Shown here: piece by piece, positions 9,448 through 18,751 of the stretch | Numbering within the stretch: the stretch's first letter is position 1 | Layout of the letters: each line of letters starts with the position of its first letter | Position numbers and translations under genes: made by a program | DNA from: Thermogemmatispora tikiterensis | GTDB lineage: Bacteria; Chloroflexota; Ktedonobacteria; Ktedonobacterales; Ktedonobacteraceae | DNA: 64,000 nucleotides | Reading direction: 5' to 3' | Assembly: GCF_003268475.1 (NCBI RefSeq) | Contig: NZ_MCIF01000002.1 | Coordinates: 2,028,259-2,092,258 of the forward strand | The notes under the pieces: generated by a model | Told to the model about the DNA's origin: nothing | What the model saw: only the letters and a program-made list of their open reading frames with translations | The model's database searches: none

Positions 9448-9480
9448 AAGGCCGGGCTAACGACTACCCAGCCCGGCCTT
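9448..9480 (-). terminator. Hairpin at the end of the 132-aa gene
   Basis: Perfect 11-bp inverted repeat AAGGCCGGGCT (9448-9458) / AGCCCGGCCTT (9470-9480) with an 11-nt loop. It overlaps the stop codon of the 9457-9855 gene. There is no clean T-run on the minus-strand side, so it is a weak or Rho-assisted terminator, or an mRNA 3' stabiliser. Confidence 0.45.
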
Positions 9481-9855
9481 CACTTCGGTTTTAGTCTCGG
9501 CTTTCGCCTGTTTCACAAACTGTATCAGTTGCCCTTGCTGGATGATCTTTGCCAGCCGTTTATGGCACTCAATCGCCTCTTGCGGGGTATTGCTACTATG
9601 CTCGTAGATCACCAACCGATAGAGGGTGAGATAACCGTTCTGCTGAGGATAGACAGCTGTAACAAAGCCGCGGCCCAGGCGGCGATCATCGAAGGTCGCC
9701 AGCACGTAGCGCTTTCCATCCGGGGCGACGACCACGTGGCGAGCCAGGTCGAGCACCTGCAGCTTCACCGGATAGGCATCGGGGATCTCCAGAGGCCGTT
9801 CCCGGATGCTGGCCAGCATCTCCCGATCCTGTTCCAGCACAACACGATCAATCAT
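9457..9855 (-). CDS. Hypothetical protein, 132 aa
   Basis: Soluble protein of unknown family. It has alternating short strands (YPVKLQVLDLARHVVVAPDGKRYVLATFD, GYLTLYRLVIYE) and then a C-terminal helical part (NTPQEAIECHKRLAKIIQQGQLIQFVKQAK) rich in Lys/Glu. The ATG at 9855 has GGAG 7 bases upstream. It is flanked by hairpins at both ends and appears to be transcribed alone. No function can be offered. Confidence 0.6.
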   Translation of the reverse strand: MIDRVVLEQDREMLASIRERPLEIPDAYPVKLQVLDLARHVVVAPDGKRYVLATFDDRRLGRGFVTAVYPQQNGYLTLYRLVIYEHSSNTPQEAIECHKRLAKIIQQGQLIQFVKQAKAETKTEVKAGLGSR

Positions 9856-9890
9856 CGCATCACTCCATAAGGATCAGCTTAAAGGGCACA

Positions 9891-9924
9891 TGCCACCCTG
9901 GCCTGGGAAAGTTCCAAGGTGGCA
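9891..9924 (-). terminator. Hairpin downstream of the transglutaminase gene
   Basis: TGCCACCCTGG (9891-9901) pairs with CCAAGGTGGCA (9914-9924), 10 of 11 positions, about 85 bp beyond the stop of the minus-strand operon moxR-DUF58-transglutaminase. Only a weak T-run follows (CTTTAAG), so termination efficiency is uncertain. Confidence 0.4.
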
Positions 9925-10008
9925 TAGTACAGTTTAACGGAAGAGGGAGAGCAGGTCAAGTGCTCCCTGGCTCCGACTGAGCCTTCTCTCTCACTTCGTT
10001 CACAAGCG

Positions 10009-12513
10009 TCAGAGATCTTCCAGGGCGGTTGGCGCTGGCAAATCGAATGAGCGACCTCTGCGCCATAGACGGCGCAGGTGTTCCCAGAGCCAACGGATAA
10101 AGTGCACAGGCGCCCTGACCAGCACATAGGGATGACGCAGGAGGTAAAGGAAGAGACGCGGCTCAATCTGCCGCCAGAGGGCTGGCGCTTCGCGCATTTC
10201 GCCCGAGCTGGCTGGGTGCTCAGGGCTACCCGGGGGCGCCCACAGATCGCGCACGTAGAGATCCCCCAGACGCTGCAAGAGCGGCGCCTGCTCGGGAGCC
10301 ACGTCACTGAGACGCTGGATATATTCGTGAGGCGTCTCGGCGCGACGGGGAGTGAAGCCGGCCCAGCTCGCCAATAGACAGATGCGTCCGTAGATTTGGG
10401 CTGTCAGACGCAAGTGACGGAAGAGCCGCCGCCACCAGATGGCGAAGAGCATCAACAGGCAGGCGAGAGCAAAGATCACGCTCAGAGTGAAGTAGCTCAA
10501 TGACTGCTGCCAGCTCAGACCGCTCCCCTGGGAGCTGCCCCCCGTTGCCCCGGTTTCATCATTCGGCAGCGGGAGACGCCGTGGCGTCGTGGCGCTGGGC
10601 GAAATGCCCTGACCAGGGGTGATCGTCGAGCCACTATCTGACGAGCTGTACTGATTGGGAAGCGGGCGGGTGAAGGCCGGAAATCCCGGAGAAGGCTCGA
10701 AATTGATCCAGCCATAGCCAGCGAAGTAGATCTGCGTCCAGGCATGGGCCTGAGTACCACGCACCACCCATTGATGGGTAGAAGGATCGTAGGTGCCCGG
10801 CGCATAGCCAGTCACCACTCGCGCCGGCATCCCAAGTTCGCGCGCCATTACCGCCATCGCCGTCGCAAAGTAATTACAGAACGCCCGGTGACCGCTGCGG
10901 AAGAGCAGCCAGGAGACCGGCTCATCGCCGGGAGGCAGCTGGACATCGACTGAGTAGGTATAGCCACGGAAGTAGTTTTCTAAAGCCACTGCCTTGTCGT
11001 ACATCGTGTGAGCGCCGGCGGTCAGTCGCTCGGCCAGGATGCGAATATTGGGATCAAGATGGGGAGGCAACTGCAGATAGGTCTGCAGGATGGCGGGATC
11101 ATAATAATCGGTGGGGAGAGGGCCCTCATAGTTGGGCGGCAGCTTGGGAGCTGCGGAAGGGAAAGGGACCGACTCCAGGGTCTTGACATCCGCTGAGGAG
11201 ACATACGACTGGACCGTGTAATGATCACCTGCCGCCAGCTTGGACCCTTTGCGCAGCACGGCCACGATGCTGGTAGTGCTTTTGCTCACGAGCACAACCG
11301 CAGGCTGGTCAAGCTGGCCCGCCTGCCAGGGCGTGAAGAGGTAGGGCTGCTGCTCACCCGGAGGATTGACGACGGTGATCTGCAGCGTCACGGCATGGAC
11401 AGGCGTGCCCTCGGGCGGAATCTGCTGGCCCTTCGGCAGCGAGATACTGTAGGTGGGACTGGTCGACCAGCCACGCCCATCGTAGGTGTCATAGGCGAGC
11501 GAGGCAATATATTGCCCTCCCTCGCTGCTCGTGATGCGGAAAACGATGTCATTGTTCAGATGCGGATTACCACCCAGCACCAGCGAATTAGTGAAGTTGC
11601 CGCGATTCGATGGAATTACTCCCCCATTGACAGCGACAAGACGGTCCCAGGCATTCTCAACCTGCACCCAGGGATTGCTGTCAAGATCCCAGATCTGAGC
11701 GGCATCAGCATTGACATAGCTGCCCGGCAGAATCCAGGAGAGAATCACCACCGCCAGCGAAACCAGCAGGCCGGCCTGCATGAAGTCCCAGCCCAAGTCG
11801 TCGGCGCAGCGCAGACCCAGTCGCTTCCAGCGGCGCATCGACTCAAAGAGCGAAAAGCGGAGCAGGAGCAGCAGTGAGGCACACAAAAAGACAAAGAGAA
11901 AGATCAGATAGCCAACAGGTACATTGCTGAGATTAATGAGCAACACCGCTCCGTTGAGCAGGATCATCAGCAGTGGCACACGAGTGCGATAGACCAGCCA
12001 GACACTGGCGTAGGCCAGCCAGAAGCTGAGAGCGGTGATCAGGAAGAGAAAGATCGAATCGTCACTACTCGTACCCCCAGCCAGAGCGATCGCCACCCAG
12101 GCCCGCAGGGCGCTGAAGAAGAGAGGAAAGCTACCGTTGAAGTCGGCAGTTGCGGTCTGCCAGTAGGCGATGAGCAGACCGAGCACCAGGGCCAGCGGCA
12201 GAACGAGCCAGGGAGGGAGCCAACGTTGGCGCCCGGCCAACAAGCCGAGCAGCAGGCCAAGTGCGGTCGTCAGGGTGAGCACCTCCAGATGGGCTACCCA
12301 GCCAGCCACCTGCACCGACCAGATGGTGCTATAGACGACGATGGTCACCAGCACGAGCGAGAAGTAGCCTTCTTCGAGATGGAACAACTCCTTGAGCGAG
12401 GACCAGCTCAGCCCTGGCTTATCCGGGTTTGGGGCTGGTGAACCTGCCCCCTTGGGGCGGAGTTCAGGCTCCGAGAACAGCCGAGAGAAACGATCAGCAG
12501 TGGCCTGGCCCAT
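10009..12513 (-). CDS. Transglutaminase-like membrane protein (TgpA family, DUF3488/DUF4129)
   Basis: 834-aa membrane protein. N-terminal half has about 7-8 TM helices (roughly residues 45-275), then an extracytoplasmic domain with the transglutaminase/protease core at about 545-630: Cys in GHRAFCNYFATAMAVMAR, His in GTQAHAWTQIYF and Asp/Glu in GWINFEPSPG, so the Cys-His-Asp triad is preserved. A Ser/Thr-rich linker leads to another TM helix (about 695-715) and a cytoplasmic C-terminal DUF4129-like helical tail. In this family the gene nearly always follows moxR and a DUF58 gene, as here. The ATG is 1 bp past the DUF58 TGA and has GGAGGT upstream, implying coupled translation. Exact substrate unknown; an envelope protein-modifying or protease role is inferred. 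Confidence 0.9.
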   Translation of the reverse strand: MGQATADRFSRLFSEPELRPKGAGSPAPNPDKPGLSWSSLKELFHLEEGYFSLVLVTIVVYSTIWSVQVAGWVAHLEVLTLTTALGLLLGLLAGRQRWLPPWLVLPLALVLGLLIAYWQTATADFNGSFPLFFSALRAWVAIALAGGTSSDDSIFLFLITALSFWLAYASVWLVYRTRVPLLMILLNGAVLLINLSNVPVGYLIFLFVFLCASLLLLLRFSLFESMRRWKRLGLRCADDLGWDFMQAGLLVSLAVVILSWILPGSYVNADAAQIWDLDSNPWVQVENAWDRLVAVNGGVIPSNRGNFTNSLVLGGNPHLNNDIVFRITSSEGGQYIASLAYDTYDGRGWSTSPTYSISLPKGQQIPPEGTPVHAVTLQITVVNPPGEQQPYLFTPWQAGQLDQPAVVLVSKSTTSIVAVLRKGSKLAAGDHYTVQSYVSSADVKTLESVPFPSAAPKLPPNYEGPLPTDYYDPAILQTYLQLPPHLDPNIRILAERLTAGAHTMYDKAVALENYFRGYTYSVDVQLPPGDEPVSWLLFRSGHRAFCNYFATAMAVMARELGMPARVVTGYAPGTYDPSTHQWVVRGTQAHAWTQIYFAGYGWINFEPSPGFPAFTRPLPNQYSSSDSGSTITPGQGISPSATTPRRLPLPNDETGATGGSSQGSGLSWQQSLSYFTLSVIFALACLLMLFAIWWRRLFRHLRLTAQIYGRICLLASWAGFTPRRAETPHEYIQRLSDVAPEQAPLLQRLGDLYVRDLWAPPGSPEHPASSGEMREAPALWRQIEPRLFLYLLRHPYVLVRAPVHFIRWLWEHLRRLWRRGRSFDLPAPTALEDL

Positions 12514-12514
12514 A

Positions 12515-13738
12515 TCAAGACCTCCATTGGAGAGAGCGCACGCTCGGGCCGCGTTCGAGCGCCTCTGCTAGCGAGTCGCCCCGCCTGACGCGCAGCACGG
12601 GAACGCCCTCGCCTTCCAGCAAGGCCCACGTATCTTCATCGACGGGTCGTCCATCAAAAGAAGCGGCCTCCAGTCCGATTACCGCCACCTGGACCCCACG
12701 GCGGCGCAAATGCCTTAACCCTTCGTGCCAGTCGCGTGAGGTTGACGGGGTAATCACAATGGCCGCTGTATTGCGACCAAAATGCAGGGCATCCAGCGCC
12801 AACGCCTCCTTCAAGTCCGGTCCAGATCCTGCTCTGACCACCGCCAGCAGCTCCAGCACACGCTCGATCTGGCGCTCGCCGCGATCCAGTGCCAGAAACT
12901 CTCGACGCTCGCCGTTGACAATCAGGCCCAGAGACAGGTCCTGACGCAGCAGATAGACGGCGAGCGAGGCTGCGATCGTAATGCCATATTCTTCTGTCGA
13001 TTCTTCTCCCTCGCCCGCCTGCACTGCCTGATGGAGATCAAGGAAGATCCAGGCATCCATTGCTGGATCAAGATCGAATTCCTTGACCATCAGTTTATTA
13101 TAATGTGCCGTTGAAGGCCAGTGAATGCGGTTGAGCGAATCGCCGCTGGCGTATTCGCGGATAGTGGTAGCGTTCGTTGTCGTATGGAGCGCGCGACGGG
13201 TACTGCGCCCTTTACCAGGCAGACCACCAGTAAAAAAGGCAAAGCCTGCCAGAGGAATGACGCGCGGCAGAACGAGAATCTCATAGGCCGGCGAGAGCAG
13301 ACGATGACGCCGGAAGAGGCCGAAGGGATCGCCACTGCTGGCGATCACGGGGCCAAGCTGGTAGCGACCCCGGCGCCGACAGACCGTACGGGCCCGCCAG
13401 AGCGCGCGCTTGCGTCCGCCCATGCTGGCGACATAACCGGCGCGATGGCCAGGCAGCGTGGAGCCATCGACGATCTGCACCCAGAGTTTGGGAAAGATGC
13501 TGACATTATCTAACATCAGGCGCTCGTCGAAGGTATCACCCACCTGGACGCGCCCAAAAGGGGCCGCGCGATGAAAGACCAATCCGCGCAGACTGTAATG
13601 GGCCCACAGCAGTGAGAGCAGAAAGACGGCCAGCAATACATAGGTGACCACATAGAGCGCCTTCCAGCCGCTACTGATGGCCAGAAAGCCCGTCACCACA
13701 ATCAAGAGCACCAGAAAAACGGTCTGCCAGCTCCGCAT
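12515..13738 (-). CDS. DUF58 domain protein (MoxR-associated)
   Basis: 407 aa. Two N-terminal TM helices (residues 5-45) anchor it; the DUF58 motif is IREYASGDSLNRIHWPSTAHYNKLMVKEFD at about 193-222, followed by a vWA-like fold with WIFLDLHQAV (a degenerate MIDAS strand, D-x-H in place of D-x-S). In MoxR systems this is thought to be the client or adaptor of the AAA ATPase. It starts 3 bp after moxR with GGAGGAAAGG upstream, and it is followed 1 bp later by the transglutaminase gene, so the three form one tight operon. Confidence 0.9.
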   Translation of the reverse strand: MRSWQTVFLVLLIVVTGFLAISSGWKALYVVTYVLLAVFLLSLLWAHYSLRGLVFHRAAPFGRVQVGDTFDERLMLDNVSIFPKLWVQIVDGSTLPGHRAGYVASMGGRKRALWRARTVCRRRGRYQLGPVIASSGDPFGLFRRHRLLSPAYEILVLPRVIPLAGFAFFTGGLPGKGRSTRRALHTTTNATTIREYASGDSLNRIHWPSTAHYNKLMVKEFDLDPAMDAWIFLDLHQAVQAGEGEESTEEYGITIAASLAVYLLRQDLSLGLIVNGERREFLALDRGERQIERVLELLAVVRAGSGPDLKEALALDALHFGRNTAAIVITPSTSRDWHEGLRHLRRRGVQVAVIGLEAASFDGRPVDEDTWALLEGEGVPVLRVRRGDSLAEALERGPSVRSLQWRS

Positions 13739-13741
13739 GGC

Positions 13742-14713
13742 TCAGCGCGCCTTTCCTCCTCCGACCCAGGCGCCCGGGACCGGCACCGTCTGCAGAATCT
13801 CGTCCAGAATGGCCGAGGAGGTGACCGAGCGCACGCGGGCCGCCGGGGTGACGATGATTCGATGCGCCAGCGTTGGTTTGACCATCATCTTGACATCGTC
13901 AGGGATCACGTAGCTACGCCCGCGAATGGCCGCCAGCGCTTGCGCAGCGCGGAAGAGCGCTAGCGAGCCGCGCGGGCTGGCTCCGAGATAAATGTTACCA
14001 TGATGGCGCGTGGCGTTGGTGATGGCCACAATGTACTCACGAATAGACTGGTCAACATGAATAGCTCGAATCTGCTTCTGTATCTCTAGCAGTTCCTCCG
14101 CCGTCATGATCTGCTGCAGATCCTCAAGAGGATGATGGTCTTGCTGGCTATTGAGGATATTGATCTCATCGGCAGGGGAAGGATAGCCCAGGCTGATATT
14201 CATCATAAAGCGATCGAGCTGGGCCTCGGGCAAGGGGAAAGTTCCTTCGTATTCGATGGGGTTCTGGGTAGCCATGACCATGAATGGCTCAGGCAAGGGA
14301 TAGCTCCGGCCATCGACGGTGACTTGCGACTCCTCCATCGCTTCCAGCAGAGCCGACTGGGTCTTGGGTGTTGCGCGGTTCACCTCGTCGGCCAGCACAA
14401 TCTGCGCCATAATCGGCCCAGGGCGAAACTCGAAATTGCCCGTCTTCTGGTTGTAGATTGAGACACCGGTGATATCGCTTGGCAGAAGATCAGGGGTAAA
14501 CTGGATGCGCTTAAAGCTACAGCCAATCGAGCGCGCAATGGACTTGGTCAGGACCGTTTTGCCCACGCCCGGCACATCTTCAATCAAGACATGGCCCCGA
14601 CAGATGACGGCGATCAGGGTGAAGGTGACAGCTTCGGCTTTACCAACAATGACGCTCTCAACGTTGCGAATCACTCGCTGAACAGCAGCAGCGAGATCCT
14701 GTACAGACTGCAT
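13742..14713 (-). CDS. MoxR-family AAA+ ATPase
   Basis: 323-aa MoxR ATPase, a chaperone-like AAA+ protein that matures or activates vWA-domain partners. Walker A is GVPGVGKT-like ([13 protein letters not shown], about residues 47-59), Walker [24 protein letters not shown] at about 110-132, sensor 1 [22 protein letters not shown], and the helical lid carries the Arg of sensor 2. Length and motif spacing are standard. First gene of the moxR-DUF58-TgpA operon; ATG at 14713 has GGAGAG upstream. Confidence 0.94.
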   Translation of the reverse strand: MQSVQDLAAAVQRVIRNVESVIVGKAEAVTFTLIAVICRGHVLIEDVPGVGKTVLTKSIARSIGCSFKRIQFTPDLLPSDITGVSIYNQKTGNFEFRPGPIMAQIVLADEVNRATPKTQSALLEAMEESQVTVDGRSYPLPEPFMVMATQNPIEYEGTFPLPEAQLDRFMMNISLGYPSPADEINILNSQQDHHPLEDLQQIMTAEELLEIQKQIRAIHVDQSIREYIVAITNATRHHGNIYLGASPRGSLALFRAAQALAAIRGRSYVIPDDVKMMVKPTLAHRIIVTPAARVRSVTSSAILDEILQTVPVPGAWVGGGKAR

Positions 14714-15130
14714 GCTCTACTCTCCGATCAGGTCGCGGAGGCCCGAATCCAGGAACAGCTCAACCTGCTTTAGTGTACCACACTGCCCGCCTGGATGATA
14801 CCAGTTTGCCCTGGACGCCAGCCTCTCCTACCCTTCTCCTATGGCGCGGGCTGAGCACTGGTGATCGCTACAGCGTCTGCCTCCGTTTTTCTTCTATAAT
14901 AACGTTGACAGTGGAGCAACGATCGCAATCTGCTGCCAGTCTAGCAAAGATTGCTGAATTTTGGCTGAAGGAATGGCCCCTCCTCCTTCGTCTGGCAGAG
15001 GAGACGGGAGGCAGGCGAGAGCATCAGGAGGTTCCCCTCTGTTCGCCGCTGCCCTCCAGCCAGTCCGAGCTAAGCCATCCGTCCTGCTCCTAAAAGAAAG
15101 GACTATCCTCACAAGGGTGAGTATGGTATC
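14714..15130. other. Divergent intergenic region, no gene seen
   Basis: About 417 bp between the moxR operon (minus) and the acylphosphatase gene (plus). An isolated TATAAT at 14895-14900 (plus) lacks a matching -35. No hairpin, tRNA or plausible short ORF was found. Confidence 0.3.
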
Positions 15131-15430
15131 ATGAAAGCCATGCAACAGGACAACGAGAGGCAAGAACTCTACGCCCGCGTCCTGGGATATGTCCAGGGGG
15201 TTGGCTTCCGCCAGTTTGTCATGCATCACGCTACGGCCCTGGGTCTGCGCGGCTACGTGCGCAACCTGGCCGATGGCAGCGTGGAGGTGCTGGCGCAAGG
15301 GCCACGCGCCGCTCTGGAACGGTTGCTGACTCTGCTGCACCGTGGTCCTTCCGCCGCTGAGGTCCATGAGGTCCGCGTCGACTGGCGCCAGCCCAGTGAG
15401 CCACTGAGTGGCTTCCATATCCGCTGGTAG
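15131..15430 (+). CDS. acyP: Acylphosphatase
   Basis: 99-aa acylphosphatase, hydrolysing the carboxyl-phosphate bond of acyl phosphates such as acetyl phosphate or 1,3-bisphosphoglycerate. Signature 1 VLGYVQGVGFRQFV (about residues 18-31) holds the catalytic Arg28 and phosphate loop; signature 2 LRGYVRNLADGSVEVLAQG (about 42-60) holds the catalytic Asn. Length is normal for the family (90-100). A second in-frame ATG lies three codons later, so the exact start is uncertain by a few residues. Confidence 0.95.
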   Translation: MKAMQQDNERQELYARVLGYVQGVGFRQFVMHHATALGLRGYVRNLADGSVEVLAQGPRAALERLLTLLHRGPSAAEVHEVRVDWRQPSEPLSGFHIRW

Positions 15431-15627
15431 CTCACTTATTTGCTACTCTGCTGTTCCATTGGCAGCGCAGTTTCACCCTGCACTGTCTTGCTGAGAGCGT
15501 TTTTGACGCTTATTGCAGATTCTGGTTCGTCAAGCGTCTCTATTCTGGCTCATTTGAGCTTCCACTGTATAAAAAGAGAGGACAACAGCGATCAACAGGT
15601 TAGTCAGAGTGAAGGAGGCTCGGGGTT

Positions 15628-15918
15628 TTGATCGATCGAGAAACGGTACTCCACATTGCCCAGCTGGCACGACTCGGCCTGAGCGACGAGGAGGTTGAGC
15701 TTTTTCGCCAACAGCTCTCCAGCATTCTGGAGCATATGGCTATTCTGCGCGAGGCAGACGTGAGCGGAGTCTCTCCCCTGGCCCATGCTTCACGTCTCAC
15801 GAACGTGATGCGTGAGGATGAGCCTGCTCCCTCCTATCCCCCGCAAGTGCTCCTGGCCAATGCCCCCGACCAGGAGGAGCAATGTCTGAAGGTGAACGCT
15901 GTGTTGGAGGAGTCCTAG
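15628..15918 (+). CDS. gatC: Asp-tRNA(Asn)/Glu-tRNA(Gln) amidotransferase subunit C
   Basis: 96-aa GatC, the belt-like subunit that stabilises GatA in the GatCAB amidotransferase. It shows the family pattern: VLHIAQLARLGLSDEEVELFRQQLSSIL at residues 7-34 and the C-terminal LREDEP-like segment NVMREDEPAPS. Translation starts at TTG (15628) with AAGGAGG nine bases upstream; there is no ATG or GTG in a better place. gatA begins 4 bp after the stop, so the two are coupled. gatB is not in the window. Confidence 0.93.
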   Translation: MIDRETVLHIAQLARLGLSDEEVELFRQQLSSILEHMAILREADVSGVSPLAHASRLTNVMREDEPAPSYPPQVLLANAPDQEEQCLKVNAVLEES

Positions 15919-15921
15919 CCG

Positions 15922-17385
15922 ATGAGCGCTTTGCATGAGCTAACGCTGAGTGAAGCGGCGACGCTGCTGCGCCAGCGCCAGATTTCTTCTGTTGAGCTGA
16001 CACGCGCTTTTTTGGAGCGGATTGAGGCCCTCGATGGGCGCATCCGGGCCTTTACTCTGGTGACAGCAGACCTGGCGCTCCAGCAAGCCCAGGAGGCCGA
16101 CCAGCGCCTGCAGCGCGGCGAGCAGGTGACCCCTCTCACAGGCATCCCGCTGGCCATTAAGGACGTGATCTGCACCAAGGATATCCCAACAACCTGCAGC
16201 TCACGCATGCTGGAGCATTTCCGCCCTCCTTTTAATGCAACGGTGATGGAGCGCCTCCAGGCCGCAGGAGCGGTGATGCTTGGGAAAACCAATATGGACG
16301 AGTTCGCCATGGGATCTTCGACCGAGCACTCGGCTTTTTTCCCCACGCATAACCCCTGGGACCTGGAACGCACTCCCGGCGGCAGCAGCGGCGGCTCGGC
16401 TGCTGCCGTGGCCGCGGGCATGGCTCCGGGAGCGCTGGGCAGCGACACTGGCGGCTCGATTCGTCAGCCAGCAGCGCTCTGCAACGTGGTAGGGCTGAAG
16501 CCAACGTACGGTCGCGTCTCCCGCTTTGGCCTGGTTGCTTTCGCTTCCTCGCTGGACCAGATCGGCCCCTTCGCGCGTACAGCCCGCGATGCCGCTCTGC
16601 TACTGCAGGCCATCGCCGGCCCCGATCCACGTGATTCCACCTGCTCAGCCACTCCTGTACCGGACTATACGGCGGAGCTAACGGGCGAGATCCGCGGCCT
16701 CCGTATCGGTGTGCCTGTCGAGTACTGGGAAGCTCCTGGTATGGACCCAGGCGTGGCGCGCGTTGGCCAGGAGGCGGTCAATCGTTTGCGCGAGCTGGGG
16801 GCCGAGATCCGCGAGGTCTCACTGCCTCATACCCGCTATGGGGTCGCCGCCTACTACATCATCGCCCCAGCCGAGGCAAGCGCCAATCTGGCTCGCTACG
16901 ATGGCGTAAAGTACGGCTACTCCTATCGCGACACCAGCGATATGTGGGAGGCTCTTGATAAGACACGTCAATATGGCTTTGGGCCAGAGGTCAAGCGCCG
17001 TATCATGCTGGGAACATATGTGCTCTCCGCCGGCTACTACGATGCCTACTATAAACAGGCTCAGAAGGTGCGGGCGCTCATCGCACAGGACTTCGAGCGT
17101 GCTTTCGAGCAGTGCGACGTGCTGGTCAGCCCCGCCTCACCAACGGTGGCTTTTAGGCTGGGGGAGAAGCTATCAGATCCCTACCAGATGTACCTGAACG
17201 ATGTCTTCACTATCCCGGCGAATCTGGCCGGGATCTGCGGCATTTCGATTCCCAGTGGCTTCAGCGAGGGCCTGCCCGTAGGGCTGCAGATTCTCGGCAA
17301 CGCCTTTGCCGAGGCGACGATTCTGCGCGTGGCTGATGCTTTCCAGCGTGTAACGGACTATCATATCCAGCGCCCGGCCCTGTAG
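15922..17385 (+). CDS. gatA: Asp-tRNA(Asn)/Glu-tRNA(Gln) amidotransferase subunit A
   Basis: 487-aa amidase-signature glutaminase subunit: it frees ammonia from glutamine or asparagine and passes it to GatB for conversion of misacylated Glu-tRNA(Gln) or Asp-tRNA(Asn). The Ser-cisSer-Lys triad is visible as Lys80 (GIPLAIKD), Ser155 (TPGGSSGGSA) and Ser179 (GSDTGGSIRQPA). The C-terminal FTIPANLAGICGISIPSGF is the standard GatA substrate-binding segment. Length fits the family (about 485). It is 4 bp downstream of gatC. Confidence 0.96.
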   Translation: MSALHELTLSEAATLLRQRQISSVELTRAFLERIEALDGRIRAFTLVTADLALQQAQEADQRLQRGEQVTPLTGIPLAIKDVICTKDIPTTCSSRMLEHFRPPFNATVMERLQAAGAVMLGKTNMDEFAMGSSTEHSAFFPTHNPWDLERTPGGSSGGSAAAVAAGMAPGALGSDTGGSIRQPAALCNVVGLKPTYGRVSRFGLVAFASSLDQIGPFARTARDAALLLQAIAGPDPRDSTCSATPVPDYTAELTGEIRGLRIGVPVEYWEAPGMDPGVARVGQEAVNRLRELGAEIREVSLPHTRYGVAAYYIIAPAEASANLARYDGVKYGYSYRDTSDMWEALDKTRQYGFGPEVKRRIMLGTYVLSAGYYDAYYKQAQKVRALIAQDFERAFEQCDVLVSPASPTVAFRLGEKLSDPYQMYLNDVFTIPANLAGICGISIPSGFSEGLPVGLQILGNAFAEATILRVADAFQRVTDYHIQRPAL

Positions 17386-17519
17386 TGTAGAGGAAGAGAG
17401 CAGCCCAGAGAGCTTGCTTCGCCTGAACAAGTCGGGCCGGGCAAGCGACTGTCTGTCTGCCTCTCATCTGGCTATCCCTCTACCTGCTGTGGACGGAACC
17501 GAGGAAGGAGAGTCTGTCC

Positions 17520-18557
17520 TTGCCACAAGAGCAGCATCGTCCCCGCTCTGCTTTTCCAAGCCTGCCACCGCTGGTCAGCCGTATGCTGGCAGCGCTACTT
17601 CTGGCCCTGGCCGCCTTCATCGCTATCGGGGCTTCTTTGCTGGTTTTTACCCCTTGGGGGACCGGGCTGGCAGGCGGTCCCAGCATGACGGAGACCCCAA
17701 CTGTAGGGTCGTCTTCGCTCTCGCCAACACCACGGCCAACCCTGGCCCCCGTGTTGACTCCTCGCGGCTCACCCCCCTCGCTGACCGCCGCCGAGGCTAT
17801 GCTGCTGGACGCCGATAGCGATCGCATTCTGGCCGATATCAACGGTGAGGTGCCGCGCCCTATGGCCAGCACAACGAAGATTATGACAGCGGTCATCGCT
17901 TTGCAAATCGGCAACCTCGATCAGGAGATTACGGTCGGCGCCGACGCAGTAAATGAGGCCCGCGATAATGATGGGAGCAACGCAGGCTTACAGGTGGGAG
18001 AACAGTTGACGCTGCGCGACCTGCTCTACGCGCTGCTTCTACCTTCGGGCGATGACGCGGCCATTGCGATTGCCGATGGGCTGTCCGGCTCAACGGCGAA
18101 GTTTGTGGCCCTCATGAACCTCTATGCCCTGCGACTGCACCTGTTCCAGACACATTACGCAAACCCGGATGGGCTACCGGCGCCAGGCCACTACACTACG
18201 GCTTTCGACCTGGTGCGCCTGGCCCGCTATGCCATGAGCATCCCGCTCTTCGCCCAGATTGTGGGCACCCGCGTCTATTCCGTGCCAGCAACCGCTACTC
18301 ATGCGGCCCACGTCTGGACCTCGACGAACGAGTTGCTGAGCACGTATTCAGGAGCGACAGGCATCAAGACGGGTTTTACGGGAGAGGCCGGCTACTGCCT
18401 GGTCTTTTCGGCTACGCGCAACGGCCATCACCTGATCGGCGTCGTGCTCGATACCCCTAGCCCTGAAGCTCGCTTTCAGGACGCCCGCCGCCTGCTCGAC
18501 TGGGGTTTCTCGCTTCCCGTCGCGCCTCCCGGCCCCTCGGCCCCACCTCCTATCTAG
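17520..18557 (+). CDS. D-alanyl-D-alanine carboxypeptidase (S11 family)
   Basis: 345-aa penicillin-binding protein of the DacA type, trimming the terminal D-Ala of peptidoglycan stem peptides outside the membrane. A signal anchor lies at residues 22-44, then a Ser/Thr/Pro linker (55-87). Catalytic motifs: SxxK as Ser117-Thr-Thr-Lys120 in PMASTTKIM; SGD (in LLPSGDDAA, replacing the usual SxN with the SGD/SGN variant); KTG in GIKTGFTGEAGY near residue 281. The protein stops soon after the transpeptidase-like domain and lacks the C-terminal beta domain of long DacA forms. Start is TTG at 17520 after GAGGAAGGAG; a later in-frame ATG would cut into the signal anchor. Confidence 0.92.
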   Translation: MPQEQHRPRSAFPSLPPLVSRMLAALLLALAAFIAIGASLLVFTPWGTGLAGGPSMTETPTVGSSSLSPTPRPTLAPVLTPRGSPPSLTAAEAMLLDADSDRILADINGEVPRPMASTTKIMTAVIALQIGNLDQEITVGADAVNEARDNDGSNAGLQVGEQLTLRDLLYALLLPSGDDAAIAIADGLSGSTAKFVALMNLYALRLHLFQTHYANPDGLPAPGHYTTAFDLVRLARYAMSIPLFAQIVGTRVYSVPATATHAAHVWTSTNELLSTYSGATGIKTGFTGEAGYCLVFSATRNGHHLIGVVLDTPSPEARFQDARRLLDWGFSLPVAPPGPSAPPPI

Positions 18558-18670
18558 CTTTGAGGATGCCCGGCGAGGCTGGCCACGGCAGATCTTGTGC
18601 GCATCTGGTAGCTTCTGCCAGGTCCGTTATATGATGCCGGATTCTGGCCCATCTTGGCGGCAAGACGTAC

Positions 18671-18718
18671 TGGTCAGGTGGACGTAAACATGATAGAATA
18701 AGCTTTACGACCTGACCA
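18671..18718. promoter_or_regulatory. Two-part palindrome 5' of the metallophosphoesterase gene
   Basis: TGGTCAGGT (671-679 of 18 kb) pairs perfectly with ACCTGACCA (710-718), and inside it CGTAAA (683-688) pairs perfectly with TTTACG (704-709); only GGA on one side is unpaired. The 15-nt loop contains TAGAAT, a possible -10. This is either a 15-bp hairpin in the 5' UTR or a repressor operator over the promoter of the gene starting at 18752. Confidence 0.5.
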
Positions 18719-18751
18719 TGCTCGCACTAACCTTTGGCACAAAGGACAGCA

